Of a DNA stretch of 64,000 nt, positions 9,311-17,748 are shown piece after piece. The translations under genes and the position numbers were made by a program. The DNA lies in contig CAYNRY010000001.1 in assembly GCA_964399985.1 (NCBI GenBank), positions 806,001 to 870,000 of the forward strand, given 5' to 3'. Positions within the stretch are counted from its first letter, which is position 1. Every line of letters starts with the position of its first letter. The DNA comes from Micavibrio_B sp964399985 (lineage in GTDB: Bacteria; Pseudomonadota; Alphaproteobacteria; Micavibrionales; Micavibrionaceae). The notes under the pieces are model-generated. The model searched no databases and was not told the DNA's origin. It was given only the letters and a program-made list of their open reading frames with translations.

Positions 9311-10149
9311 TCCGAAATTTTCTCGAATTTAGCGTAGATCATTAGGCCGAGCATTCGGTCTAGAATAACGCGCAGGAATTTGGGTGCTTTTTCACCAAGC
9401 AAAAACCGCGTCGGGAAATAATGGATCTCAAATTTCTCAAATTTACAGTTCGGCATCATGCGGCGCATATCAGCGCGGCTATAGGCTTTTCCGATGGGGT
9501 TATTGTTACCATCATACAATCTAACCAAATCATCAGGTGTTTCTACGGTCATAAATTGCGAACGGCCCGGCACGGCTTTGAATAGCAAGCGTACAAAGAA
9601 ACGGGTAATTGGCCACAGGAGCGGGGACATTACAGGATGGCGATAATAGAAAGAAATCATCCCGCGACCGCCTACGCGAAGAACGCGCACCGCCTCGGAT
9701 ACGGCTTGTTCTGTATTGGGTGTATGGTGCAATACACCAGCCGATGTCATGTAATCGAAAGAGCCGTTCGGGAAGGGAAGTTGCTCGGCATTCGCAACCT
9801 GAATATTTCCTTCCAAATTATACACGGCAAGGCGCTTTTGTGTGAGCTCAACAGCGTTAGGTGTTAGATCGACACCTGTAATTTTTGCGCCATTCTTGGC
9901 AAAATTCCAGACCAGCCAGCCATTGCCGCATCCAATATCAAGAACGCGTTTATTGGCATGCTTGTCAAATTCATACATGGGATAAGTGAACTGGCCTTCA
10001 TCATAATCACGCACATGGTGATGCCAGTCAAAGAATTCGCGCGTACCAACAGCGTGCGGGCTTTCTAGGCTACCGAGCGGATTGTCGTTCCAGTATTGTT
10101 CGACGGCTGCAATATCGTCAGGTGCGGCAGATTTATGAGACAGTGTCAT
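9307..10149 (-). CDS. Class I SAM-dependent methyltransferase
   Basis: 280 residues. The SAM-binding motif VLDIGCGNGWLVW is near residues 69-81, followed by the acidic motif ITGVDLTP and the Methyltransf_11-type segment LPFPNGSFDYMTSAGVLHHTP. The C-terminal third contains a hydrophobic patch (MSPLLWPITRFFVRLLF) and basic residues, so it may sit on the membrane. It overlaps the small transporter upstream and the toroid-like gene downstream by ATGA on both sides. It is likely to methylate a sugar or lipid-linked intermediate of the glycan. The substrate cannot be read. Confidence 0.88.
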   Translation of the reverse strand: MTLSHKSAAPDDIAAVEQYWNDNPLGSLESPHAVGTREFFDWHHHVRDYDEGQFTYPMYEFDKHANKRVLDIGCGNGWLVWNFAKNGAKITGVDLTPNAVELTQKRLAVYNLEGNIQVANAEQLPFPNGSFDYMTSAGVLHHTPNTEQAVSEAVRVLRVGGRGMISFYYRHPVMSPLLWPITRFFVRLLFKAVPGRSQFMTVETPDDLVRLYDGNNNPIGKAYSRADMRRMMPNCKFEKFEIHYFPTRFLLGEKAPKFLRVILDRMLGLMIYAKFEKISE

Positions 10150-10493
10150 ATGAGAAGCAAAACCCCGCTAAAGATAAGAGAATAGGCTAATAATTTTATA
10201 ATGGTCAGGCTTTCGCCGAAAAAGAATATGGCGAATAAAGATACCATCGCCAGATTAAGGCCGAGCATGGCCGGGACGACTGACGATGTTTCGTATTTAC
10301 TTAAGATCCATAAATACAGCAGGAAAACAGTGCCGGAAAAGAAAACGCCTAGCCACAAATTGGATTGCATAAAAAATGACATCACTGCGTCCGCCGAGAT
10401 ATTAGAGAAAGCAGGGAATTTGACTTTCCTTAAAAAGAGAATGCCAGTGGTCGCGATAAACGACGCTATTATAAGCAAAGCAAACTTGATCAT
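10146..10493 (-). CDS. Small four-helix transporter, EamA/SMR type
   Basis: 115 residues with four hydrophobic segments (about 3-20, 40-65, 70-92, 95-115). The size and the last two helices (SSVVPAMLGLNLAMVSLFAIFFFGESL) match half-size DMT/SMR proteins such as the ArnE/ArnF flippase subunits. Such proteins work as dimers in the inner membrane and can flip lipid-linked sugars. It overlaps both neighbouring genes by ATGA, so its level is probably tied to theirs. Flippase function is inference from size and context; a drug-efflux role is less likely here. Confidence 0.82.
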   Translation of the reverse strand: MIKFALLIIASFIATTGILFLRKVKFPAFSNISADAVMSFFMQSNLWLGVFFSGTVFLLYLWILSKYETSSVVPAMLGLNLAMVSLFAIFFFGESLTIIKLLAYSLIFSGVLLLI

Positions 10494-12652
10494 ACGTCGA
10501 CCTGTACGGTTCTTCCTTCGCGCAAAGATTCCTGAATGGCAAAAGTCGTTTGTGTTGTAAGGATTTGGCTTTCAAAGCTGATAGGCGATTGACCCGAACG
10601 CACAGCTTCGACAAATGCCGCCATTTCCTGACGATGGCCTTTTTCGGCTTGTAGCCAGCATTTCTGCTTCATCTTGCGGCCATTGCCTTGAACTAAAAGG
10701 GTGCGCCAGTTATCAATAACGCCAACTCGTCCGCCGCCGAATATTTCGATGCGCTCTTTCGGGAAACCGGAATCGCCAGATGCAACATAAGCGATCGTAC
10801 CTATTGATCCATCGGAGAAGGTAAGGGTGATAATGATATTGTCCGGATCGGCAGGCGAATTACCATCGTTTACTGATTCAGCAAAAACGGATACAGGATC
10901 TGCGCCGCATAGATATTGCATCGTATCGATAAAGTGGCAGACCTCACCGACAATTCGACCGCCGCCATTCTCAATATCTTGGTGCCAATGCGATCCCGGA
11001 ATGAATCCGGCATTGATGCGATATTGCATGACAAGTTTGGCGCCTGCCATTTCATCTTTAAGCCGTTTTGCCAATGGTGAAAAGCGACGATTAAACCCTG
11101 TCAAAACCATGTTGCCGGTTGATTTCTGCGCTTCGATGACGGATTGAAGGCCTGCTTCATCCATTGCCAATGGTTTTTCAACGAAGCAATGTTTGCCAGC
11201 CTTGAGTGCTGCACTGACCATCTCTGCGTGTGTGTCATGGCGCGTGGCAATTAAAACAGCATCTACATTTGAATCTGCCAAAATTTCACGGTAGTCCGAT
11301 GTGCAAATCTCTGCGTCGTATTTGCGGGCGACATTCAGACTGGTAAAGCCACTACCGGTCGCGAATGAACGGAATGAAGCACCTTTCACATTTTTCAATG
11401 CAGGGAGCAGAACGCCTTGAGCAAATTGTCCGGCTCCAATAACACCGATCGAAATCTGCCCGTCTTTTTTACGCGGTGATGGCGTGACAGTTTTAAGTGT
11501 GACTGAAGTTTCCTGCGTTTTTTCGGTGTCGTAATCCAGAACGATGCCAATATAAGGATCTTTGGTTTCGCCGAGAAGTAAATCATAAGCTTGCTGGGCA
11601 GCTTCTATCTCAAAACGATGAGTCAGAAGTGGTTTTACCTGCACGCGTCCGGCTGCAATCAAATCAAGAAAGGCTTCCATGTTGCGGTTTTCGGTCCAGC
11701 GAACATAGCCGAGCGGATAATCATGACCACGTTCTTCATAGTCAGGATCATAACGGCCGGGGCCGTAGGAGCGCGACTGGCGCAAATCAATTTCTTTTTC
11801 GTAGTAAGAGCGGCGAGGGACGTTGTGTCCGACATCACCAATGGCGACCACGCGGGCGCGGTCACGCGATAATTCAGGGGCCAATTCGATAGGGGCGCTG
11901 CTTTTCGTGCCTGCCGTAATCAAAACCGCATCCGCGCCGCGATTGCCGGTGAAGTTCATGACGGCCGCTCTCAAAGCGGCGGTATCGCTGCCGGCCATGC
12001 CGTCAAATGCGCCGAGAGATTTCGCGAGTTCTATTTTAGACGGATCCAGATCGATACAAAATACTTTGCATCCTGAAGCCGAGCAAATTTGAGCGGCTAT
12101 CTGACCGACAAGTCCCATGCCGATCACAACGACGGATTCACCAAGTGTCAGTTGTGCCTGACGGACCCCATGAAGCGCGATAGAACCGACGGTTACAAAA
12201 GCAGCTTCTTCGTAAGAAACATTATTTGGAATCGGCACCATAAGATTGCGCGGGATATAGACCATTTCCGCATGATTGGCATAGTTAAGTCCTGCACATG
12301 CAACGCGTTGTCCCGGCGTTACATCGGAAACGCGGCTCCCGACCTGGCTGACAATTCCGGAGCAGGAATAACCCAGCGGAAGCGGGGCGCTGACCAAATT
12401 CATCACGATGCGCGCTGTGGCCAGCAATCCGTCCTGTCCAGCTTTGGACAGGACTTTTTTAACGAGATCCGGGCGCGCTTTCGCTTTTTGCAGCGGATTC
12501 ATCTTCGCGAGTTCAATAACTGCTTTTTCCGTGCCGGCTGAAACCAAAGAAGCCACATTTGTAACAAGAACGCCGTCTGCTTTAAGGCTCGGCGGTGGAA
12601 CATCTTCAACCGCCATATCTCCTGTTTTGAAATTTTGAAGAACGGCTTTCAT
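10490..12652 (-). CDS. Two-domain oxidoreductase: MDR dehydrogenase fused to Gfo/Idh/MocA dehydrogenase
   Basis: 720 residues. Residues 1 to about 375 form a medium-chain alcohol-dehydrogenase-like domain with the nucleotide motif VVVIGMGLVGQ (174-184). Residues about 399-720 form a Gfo/Idh/MocA domain with GVIGAGQFAQG (403-413) and the catalytic-region motif EKP (492-494). Both domains appear complete. This natural fusion is known from exopolysaccharide and O-antigen loci, where it usually accompanies heparinase-like genes; its reaction is not established. It overlaps the upstream methyltransferase and downstream transporter genes by ATGA. It presumably oxidises and epimerises or reduces a nucleotide-linked sugar. 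Confidence 0.9.
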   Translation of the reverse strand: MKAVLQNFKTGDMAVEDVPPPSLKADGVLVTNVASLVSAGTEKAVIELAKMNPLQKAKARPDLVKKVLSKAGQDGLLATARIVMNLVSAPLPLGYSCSGIVSQVGSRVSDVTPGQRVACAGLNYANHAEMVYIPRNLMVPIPNNVSYEEAAFVTVGSIALHGVRQAQLTLGESVVVIGMGLVGQIAAQICSASGCKVFCIDLDPSKIELAKSLGAFDGMAGSDTAALRAAVMNFTGNRGADAVLITAGTKSSAPIELAPELSRDRARVVAIGDVGHNVPRRSYYEKEIDLRQSRSYGPGRYDPDYEERGHDYPLGYVRWTENRNMEAFLDLIAAGRVQVKPLLTHRFEIEAAQQAYDLLLGETKDPYIGIVLDYDTEKTQETSVTLKTVTPSPRKKDGQISIGVIGAGQFAQGVLLPALKNVKGASFRSFATGSGFTSLNVARKYDAEICTSDYREILADSNVDAVLIATRHDTHAEMVSAALKAGKHCFVEKPLAMDEAGLQSVIEAQKSTGNMVLTGFNRRFSPLAKRLKDEMAGAKLVMQYRINAGFIPGSHWHQDIENGGGRIVGEVCHFIDTMQYLCGADPVSVFAESVNDGNSPADPDNIIITLTFSDGSIGTIAYVASGDSGFPKERIEIFGGGRVGVIDNWRTLLVQGNGRKMKQKCWLQAEKGHRQEMAAFVEAVRSGQSPISFESQILTTQTTFAIQESLREGRTVQVDV

Positions 12653-13518
12653 GAATTGTCCTGTTTTTGCGCAATAAGGAATTGAACGGATGGGCGATGC
12701 AATATTTTTTGAATAATGAAGATTTGCGCCATAATGAATTTTAAAGCTGTTCCGTGACCGAATTCGGATAAAGGAAATTCAACAAGCCGGTGGCTTGCGA
12801 CCTTGAGACCTTTTTCTTTTACGAGATCGGCAAGCGCTTTCGGCGGGAAATACCATTCATGATAAGGTAGATAGAGCTTATCTAAGAGCTTGATACGTCC
12901 GGCAAGTTTAAAAAGACATTGGCCAATCGTATAGATAAAAGCATTTCCATTCGGAGTGGATATAAAAAGCCTGCCGTTAGGTTTAAGGAGGGAAGCTAGA
13001 ATTTCTACAAGCCTGTCTGGATGAGCGACATGTTCGATAACATCGTTCAGAACGATAGCGTCGAATTTTTCTGGAATTTCTACGTCCATAATACTGCCGA
13101 GATAGACATCGAAGCCTTTGGCCTTGGCGATTTCGGCAGAGGTATGGGAAATTTCTACACCCGCTACGGACATGTTAAAATCTTTCCGCGCGACATCAAG
13201 AAAAGCGCCTGTGTCGCATCCCACGTCCAGCAATCGAGCACCGGTTGGTACACCTTCAGGAAAAAGCTCATGAATGATGCGTCTATAAGATTCCAGTCTT
13301 TTAGTATCGTCGAGGGTACGTCTCGCAGCAAAATAGGGATGATTGAAATAGGCTGGATCGGAATGAAGCGCATCAAGCTGATCTTGTGAGCGAGGTGGAT
13401 CAATTCTTTGCATGCCACAGCTTGGGCATACACGAATATCGGCAAATGAATTGCCGCAAATTTTAGGACCTTGTGCAGGCCCTAAACATCCATCAAAAAG
13501 ACAGGCCTTTACGGTCAT
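12649..13518 (-). CDS. Class I SAM-dependent methyltransferase with N-terminal cysteine motif
   Basis: 289 residues from ATG at 13518, which overlaps the asparagine synthase stop by ATGA like its neighbours; an ATG nine bases earlier is possible. The N terminus has several cysteines, including CPSCGMQR, suggesting a small metal-binding knuckle. Then come the SAM motifs LLDVGCDTGAFLDVA, VAGVEIS and DAIVLNDVIEHVAHPDRL (Methyltransf_23 type). Proteins of this layout occur in glycan and natural-product loci as sugar or lipid methyltransferases. The stop overlaps the two-domain oxidoreductase start by ATGA. Confidence 0.86.
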   Translation of the reverse strand: MTVKACLFDGCLGPAQGPKICGNSFADIRVCPSCGMQRIDPPRSQDQLDALHSDPAYFNHPYFAARRTLDDTKRLESYRRIIHELFPEGVPTGARLLDVGCDTGAFLDVARKDFNMSVAGVEISHTSAEIAKAKGFDVYLGSIMDVEIPEKFDAIVLNDVIEHVAHPDRLVEILASLLKPNGRLFISTPNGNAFIYTIGQCLFKLAGRIKLLDKLYLPYHEWYFPPKALADLVKEKGLKVASHRLVEFPLSEFGHGTALKFIMAQIFIIQKILHRPSVQFLIAQKQDNS

Positions 13519-15425
13519 GCTGTCCATCCACTTTCTTCATCAATAAAAATGCGATACCAGAGTTCCAGCATCGCGATCGAGAAAACCTGTTTCCCGAAAA
13601 GAAAACCATTATCGCCAACTGCGCTTCGCATTGTCTGAATTGCTTCCCAGCGGAACAAGCCACGGCGTTTAATCGACGATTCAGACAGTAATTCGTTTAC
13701 CATACTTCGCATGGGCTCGGATGCTAAATATTGGTCTATAGGGATATAAAAAGGCACTTTTTTGCGGCGGGAGGTCTCCGCATTGCGTTTACGGGACAAA
13801 TAATCTCGCAAAATCAATTTGTTACCTCTTAATCCGATCTTATATTCCATCGGAAAAGACATAGCAAGTTCAACCAGGCGATGGTCCATAAAGGGAACTC
13901 GCCCTTCTAGAGAGTGAGCCATGGTCATTTTATCAAGCTTGGTCAGAATATCGTCGGGCAGCCAATGCTCGAATTGAAGCTCCAGCATTTTATTGAAATC
14001 CAGCAGGCCTGTTTCCTGCCTTTCAGTATTACATGCGGCAAGGGAAGATTGGAATTCCTGAGTAAACAGGTTCTTTTTATCTGCTTCACTAAAGAGAGAA
14101 ATGATAAAACGATATTGCTCCGATGTCGAATTACTTCCCAGTGTATTCAGGAATTCGAGTAGGCGGTTTTTACCGACTTCTCCAAGATCGCCGGGGTAAT
14201 CAAACGCCATGTTCAGCAATGACGCAGGCATCGTTTTGACGGCTGGCATAATGGCACCGGTTTGAATAAGCTTTGGAATATAGCGTGAATAGAGCGATGC
14301 CCAGCGCATAACACGATGCATAAAATAGCCGCCTAGTATTTCATCGGCACCTTCGCCGCTTTGCACGACTTTTACACTTTCGCTTGCCAATTGAGAGAGT
14401 AGATACATAGGCAAAACAATTCCATCGCCTATAGGTTCGTCAAGATTCCAGACGATGTTACCAAGCAAAGAAGTATCCTCGGCGCGGCAAATGATTTCTT
14501 TATGATCGCAGCCCAGATCCTTCGCAGTTGCCGCAGCGGCAGATAATTCATCGCCCTTCCATCCAAAGCCAACGGAAAAAGTTTTCAAACCTTGCGGGAA
14601 CTGGCTGGTCAGCGAGGCAACAATTGCGGTAGAATCCAGACCGCCAGAAAGAAAAGCACCGACAGGCCGCTCGCTGACCATATGAATATTTGTTGTTTCA
14701 TCAAACAAGCTATCAAAAGCTTCCTGCGCTTCGGCGCGGTTTCCTGCGAAAGGCTTTATATCTGCCGGATTCCAGTATTTTTTAAAATTTCCATTGCCGT
14801 TTTTCCAAATCATAAAATGCCCGGGCGGGAATTTTATGATCTGGCGGAATAATGTCTGCGGGCCGGGTACATAGCGCAGGGATAGATAACCATCAACGGC
14901 TACGGGATCGACTTCACGATTAATTTCAGGATGCAAAAGAAGAGATTTTATTTCCGAGCCAAATATAAATTGGCCATTTGAAATGGCATAATAAAGTGGC
15001 TTAATGCCTATACGGTCACGCGCGATAAATAACGAGCCGTCACGATGATCGTAAATAGCGCAAGCGAACATACCGCGCAGGCGATTGAGACAGTCAGGTC
15101 CCCATTTTTGGTAACCGATCAGAATAGCTTCCGTATCGCAATTTGTCTGAAACGAGCAGCCCATTGCTTCAAGCTCACGCCGGACTTCCATGTAATTATA
15201 GATCTCGCCGTTATAGACGATAGATAGTGAGCCATCTTTGGTCGTGATCGGCTGTTTTCCTAGCGCAACGTCGATGATAGAAAGTCGCCGCATGCCGATG
15301 GCTGTGTTGCGGGATACTAGCATTCCGTCGTCATCAGGTCCGCGATGGGCGATTTTATTCAGCATACGCGCTAGTAGCGGCGCTGTATCGCTTTTGAAAC
15401 CGGTAAATCCTGCTATTCCGCACAT
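13515..15425 (-). CDS. asnB: Asparagine synthase (glutamine-hydrolysing) family amidotransferase
   Basis: 636 residues from ATG at 15425, chosen because it places the catalytic cysteine at position 2 (MCGIAGFTG) and has GGAGG seven bases upstream. The N-terminal glutaminase domain (1 to about 200) releases ammonia from glutamine; the C-terminal domain carries the ATP pyrophosphatase loop SGGLDS and the segment SGEGADEILGGY. It overlaps the wecB stop by 13 bases and the methyltransferase by ATGA. In surface-glycan loci such enzymes (WbpS is an example) often amidate a uronic acid. The adjacent TviB-type dehydrogenase supports that over free asparagine synthesis, but both are possible. Confidence 0.9.
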   Translation of the reverse strand: MCGIAGFTGFKSDTAPLLARMLNKIAHRGPDDDGMLVSRNTAIGMRRLSIIDVALGKQPITTKDGSLSIVYNGEIYNYMEVRRELEAMGCSFQTNCDTEAILIGYQKWGPDCLNRLRGMFACAIYDHRDGSLFIARDRIGIKPLYYAISNGQFIFGSEIKSLLLHPEINREVDPVAVDGYLSLRYVPGPQTLFRQIIKFPPGHFMIWKNGNGNFKKYWNPADIKPFAGNRAEAQEAFDSLFDETTNIHMVSERPVGAFLSGGLDSTAIVASLTSQFPQGLKTFSVGFGWKGDELSAAAATAKDLGCDHKEIICRAEDTSLLGNIVWNLDEPIGDGIVLPMYLLSQLASESVKVVQSGEGADEILGGYFMHRVMRWASLYSRYIPKLIQTGAIMPAVKTMPASLLNMAFDYPGDLGEVGKNRLLEFLNTLGSNSTSEQYRFIISLFSEADKKNLFTQEFQSSLAACNTERQETGLLDFNKMLELQFEHWLPDDILTKLDKMTMAHSLEGRVPFMDHRLVELAMSFPMEYKIGLRGNKLILRDYLSRKRNAETSRRKKVPFYIPIDQYLASEPMRSMVNELLSESSIKRRGLFRWEAIQTMRSAVGDNGFLFGKQVFSIAMLELWYRIFIDEESGWTA

Positions 15426-16540
15426 AGACGATCCTCCAGGATAGAGACAATCCGTTGCGCAGCTTTGCCATCCCATAATTCAGGCTTTGTGCCTGATTTT
15501 ATCTCACCGCTTAAGAATTTCTTCATGGCGGCGTCAATGTCTTCCGCTTTGGTGCCCAGCATAGTGTTGGTTCCTTGCGTAACGGTGATCCAGCGTTCGG
15601 TATTTTCTCTTAACGTAAAGCAGGGAACGCCGAGAGATGTCGTTTCTTCCTGCAATCCACCGGAGTCGGTTAAAACAAGGCGAGCCTGGCGCATCAAGCC
15701 GAGCATAGCCAGATAGGATTGCGGCTCGATGAGATGAATCTTCACATCATTAAAAAAAGAGTCCGGTATAAATTTCTTTATGCTGTTCCTTGTTCGCGGA
15801 TGGATAGGAAAAATGACCGGAATAGTTTGAGAAAGTCTGCCGATTGCATCCATAAGCGGTCGAAGCGTTTCCGGACTATCGACATTGGACGGGCGGTGAA
15901 GCGTTACAATGGCATAATCTTCTACACCAATGTTTTTTAAGGTTTCCGAAGCGGGAATAGCTTTTGCCAGATTATATTCCAGACAATCGACCATAACATT
16001 TCCGACGAAGTGGATTTTGTCTTCCGAAATGCCTTCGCGTTTTAAATTGTCGTTCGCTTCGCGCTCGGTCGTAAAAAGAAAATCAGCTATTTGATCCGTC
16101 AGGACGCGGTTGATTTCTTCCGGCATGGCGCGATCGTAACTGCGAAGGCCTGCTTCAACATGGATAACGGGGACATGATTTTTAATCGCTACAAGCGCAC
16201 AGGCTAAAGTAGATGTGACATCACCGACGACCAGAACGGCGGCCGGCGAAAAATTTGTCAGAACAGGTTCGAATTTTTGCATGATCTCGCCAGTTTGATG
16301 AGACTGACTACCGCTGGATACTTGTAAATTGATTTCAGGTTCCGGAATACCCAAGTCACGGAAAAAACTTCCCGACATGGCATCATCATGGTGTTGGCCT
16401 GTGTGGATAAGGCGGCCCCCTAAAACCTTGCTTTGCGACAGCGCTCTTAATATAGGCGATATCTTCATAAAATTCGGGCGCGCGCCAGCGATGACCAATA
16501 TGTCTTTTCGCGCGTTCATGTTCATTGTTCCATCAGGCAT
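15413..16540 (-). CDS. wecB: UDP-N-acetylglucosamine 2-epimerase, non-hydrolysing
   Basis: 375 residues, the normal size for WecB, which interconverts UDP-GlcNAc and UDP-ManNAc. Visible are GARPNFMKISP near the N terminus, HTGQHHDDAMS, HVEAGLRSYDRAMPEE, FPIHPRTRN and the C-terminal LTDSGGLQEE with VPCFTLRENTERWIT. The start is uncertain: ATGs at 16540, 16525 and 16519 are all in frame and none has a strong ribosome site; GGA lies nine bases before the third. It is the first gene of the leftward operon and faces the neuB gene across a 143-base divergent region. Confidence 0.93.
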   Translation of the reverse strand: MPDGTMNMNARKDILVIAGARPNFMKISPILRALSQSKVLGGRLIHTGQHHDDAMSGSFFRDLGIPEPEINLQVSSGSQSHQTGEIMQKFEPVLTNFSPAAVLVVGDVTSTLACALVAIKNHVPVIHVEAGLRSYDRAMPEEINRVLTDQIADFLFTTEREANDNLKREGISEDKIHFVGNVMVDCLEYNLAKAIPASETLKNIGVEDYAIVTLHRPSNVDSPETLRPLMDAIGRLSQTIPVIFPIHPRTRNSIKKFIPDSFFNDVKIHLIEPQSYLAMLGLMRQARLVLTDSGGLQEETTSLGVPCFTLRENTERWITVTQGTNTMLGTKAEDIDAAMKKFLSGEIKSGTKPELWDGKAAQRIVSILEDRLCAE

Positions 16541-16683
16541 GTTATGCCAAGCTTATAAATGACGCTCTGCCGCTTGGAAATAAGTAAAATTCAGCCTATC
16601 CAAAGCTTTCTGAATATAGACATTCAAAGCGCTATGATTTAGGATTGGCCAATTTCATAACTCGGGCAGATTAAAGGTAAATT
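16541..16683. promoter_or_regulatory. Divergent promoter region between wecB and neuB operons
   Basis: 143 bases that must contain the start signals of the leftward wecB operon and the rightward neuBCA operon. A TATGAT near 16633 could be a -10 for neuB, but no good -35 sits at the right distance, and I see no inverted repeat. AAAGG seven bases before the ATG at 16684 is the neuB ribosome site. The region is called from gene orientation, not from clear motifs. Confidence 0.45.
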
Positions 16684-17748
16684 ATGGTGGCAGAATTCAG
16701 TATAGGCAATCGATTGGTGGGTGAAGAGCATCCGCCTCTAATAATTGCCGAAATTGGTATCAATCACGAAGGTAATCTGGAAGTTGCCAAGCAGATGGTT
16801 GATGCCGCCAAACGCGCCGGAGCGGAAGTTATCAAGCACCAGACTCACATCATTGAAGATGAAATGAGTGGTGCCGCTAAGAAGGTCATTCCAGGTAACG
16901 CTAATGTCTCCATTTATGAAATTATGGCGCGCTGTGCCTTAAACGAGGATGACGAGCGCGCCCTTCAGCAATATGTGATTTCAAAAGGCATGGAATTTAT
17001 CAGTACGCCTTTTTCCCGTGCTGCCAGTGAGCGGCTTAATTCCATGAATGTGCCAGCTTATAAAATTGGTTCAGGTGAATGTAACAATTTTCCTCTTATC
17101 GAACATATTGCGGAGTTTGGTAAACCGATAATTATGAGTACTGGTATGAATGATCTGAAAACCGTTGCTAAATCGGTTCAGATCTTGCGTGATTATAAAA
17201 TCCCTTTTGCACTACTTCACTGCACCAATATTTACCCGACGCCTTATAACCTTGTCCGGTTAAACGGTATGGTTCAGTTGAAGGAAGCTTTCCCTGATGC
17301 ATTGGTAGGTCTTTCTGATCACTGTTTGTCGAATTATCCATGCCTCGGCGCGGTTGCACTGGGTGCTTCTGTTTTGGAGCGTCATTTTACAGACCGCATG
17401 GATCGCACAGGTCCAGATATTGAAGTGTCGATGGATGAAAACTCCTGCCGCGAATTGATCGTTGGAAGTAAAGCAATCTGGGAAGCCAGAGGCGGTGACA
17501 AGAATATACTTCTGACGGAAGAACAGGTTACGCGCGATTTTGCCTATGCCACAGTCGTAACGATCAAGCCTATTAAAAAAGGCGAAACCTTTACAAAAGA
17601 AAACATATGGGTAAAGCGGCCTGGAACCGGAGAGATCAACGCAGAGCAGTATAAATCTCTTCTCGGCATGATTGCCAAACAGGATATAGATCACGATAGC
17701 CACGTATCCTGGAATCAAGTTGAGGAACGTAAAAGTGGAGCAGCGTAA
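16684..17748 (+). CDS. neuB: N-acetylneuraminate-type synthase
   Basis: 354 residues. It has the NeuB barrel motifs LIIAEIGINHEGN, KHQTH, YKIGSGE, HCTNIYPTPY, GLSDH and RHFTDRMDRTGPD, and a C-terminal SAF domain (about 290-345) with KRPGTGE. NeuB condenses ManNAc or a related sugar with phosphoenolpyruvate. Its stop overlaps the start of neuC by 14 bases, and neuA follows, giving a complete UDP-GlcNAc to CMP-nonulosonate route. No legionaminic or pseudaminic acid dehydratase or aminotransferase genes are nearby, so the product is most simply N-acetylneuraminic acid. Confidence 0.93.
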   Translation: MVAEFSIGNRLVGEEHPPLIIAEIGINHEGNLEVAKQMVDAAKRAGAEVIKHQTHIIEDEMSGAAKKVIPGNANVSIYEIMARCALNEDDERALQQYVISKGMEFISTPFSRAASERLNSMNVPAYKIGSGECNNFPLIEHIAEFGKPIIMSTGMNDLKTVAKSVQILRDYKIPFALLHCTNIYPTPYNLVRLNGMVQLKEAFPDALVGLSDHCLSNYPCLGAVALGASVLERHFTDRMDRTGPDIEVSMDENSCRELIVGSKAIWEARGGDKNILLTEEQVTRDFAYATVVTIKPIKKGETFTKENIWVKRPGTGEINAEQYKSLLGMIAKQDIDHDSHVSWNQVEERKSGAA

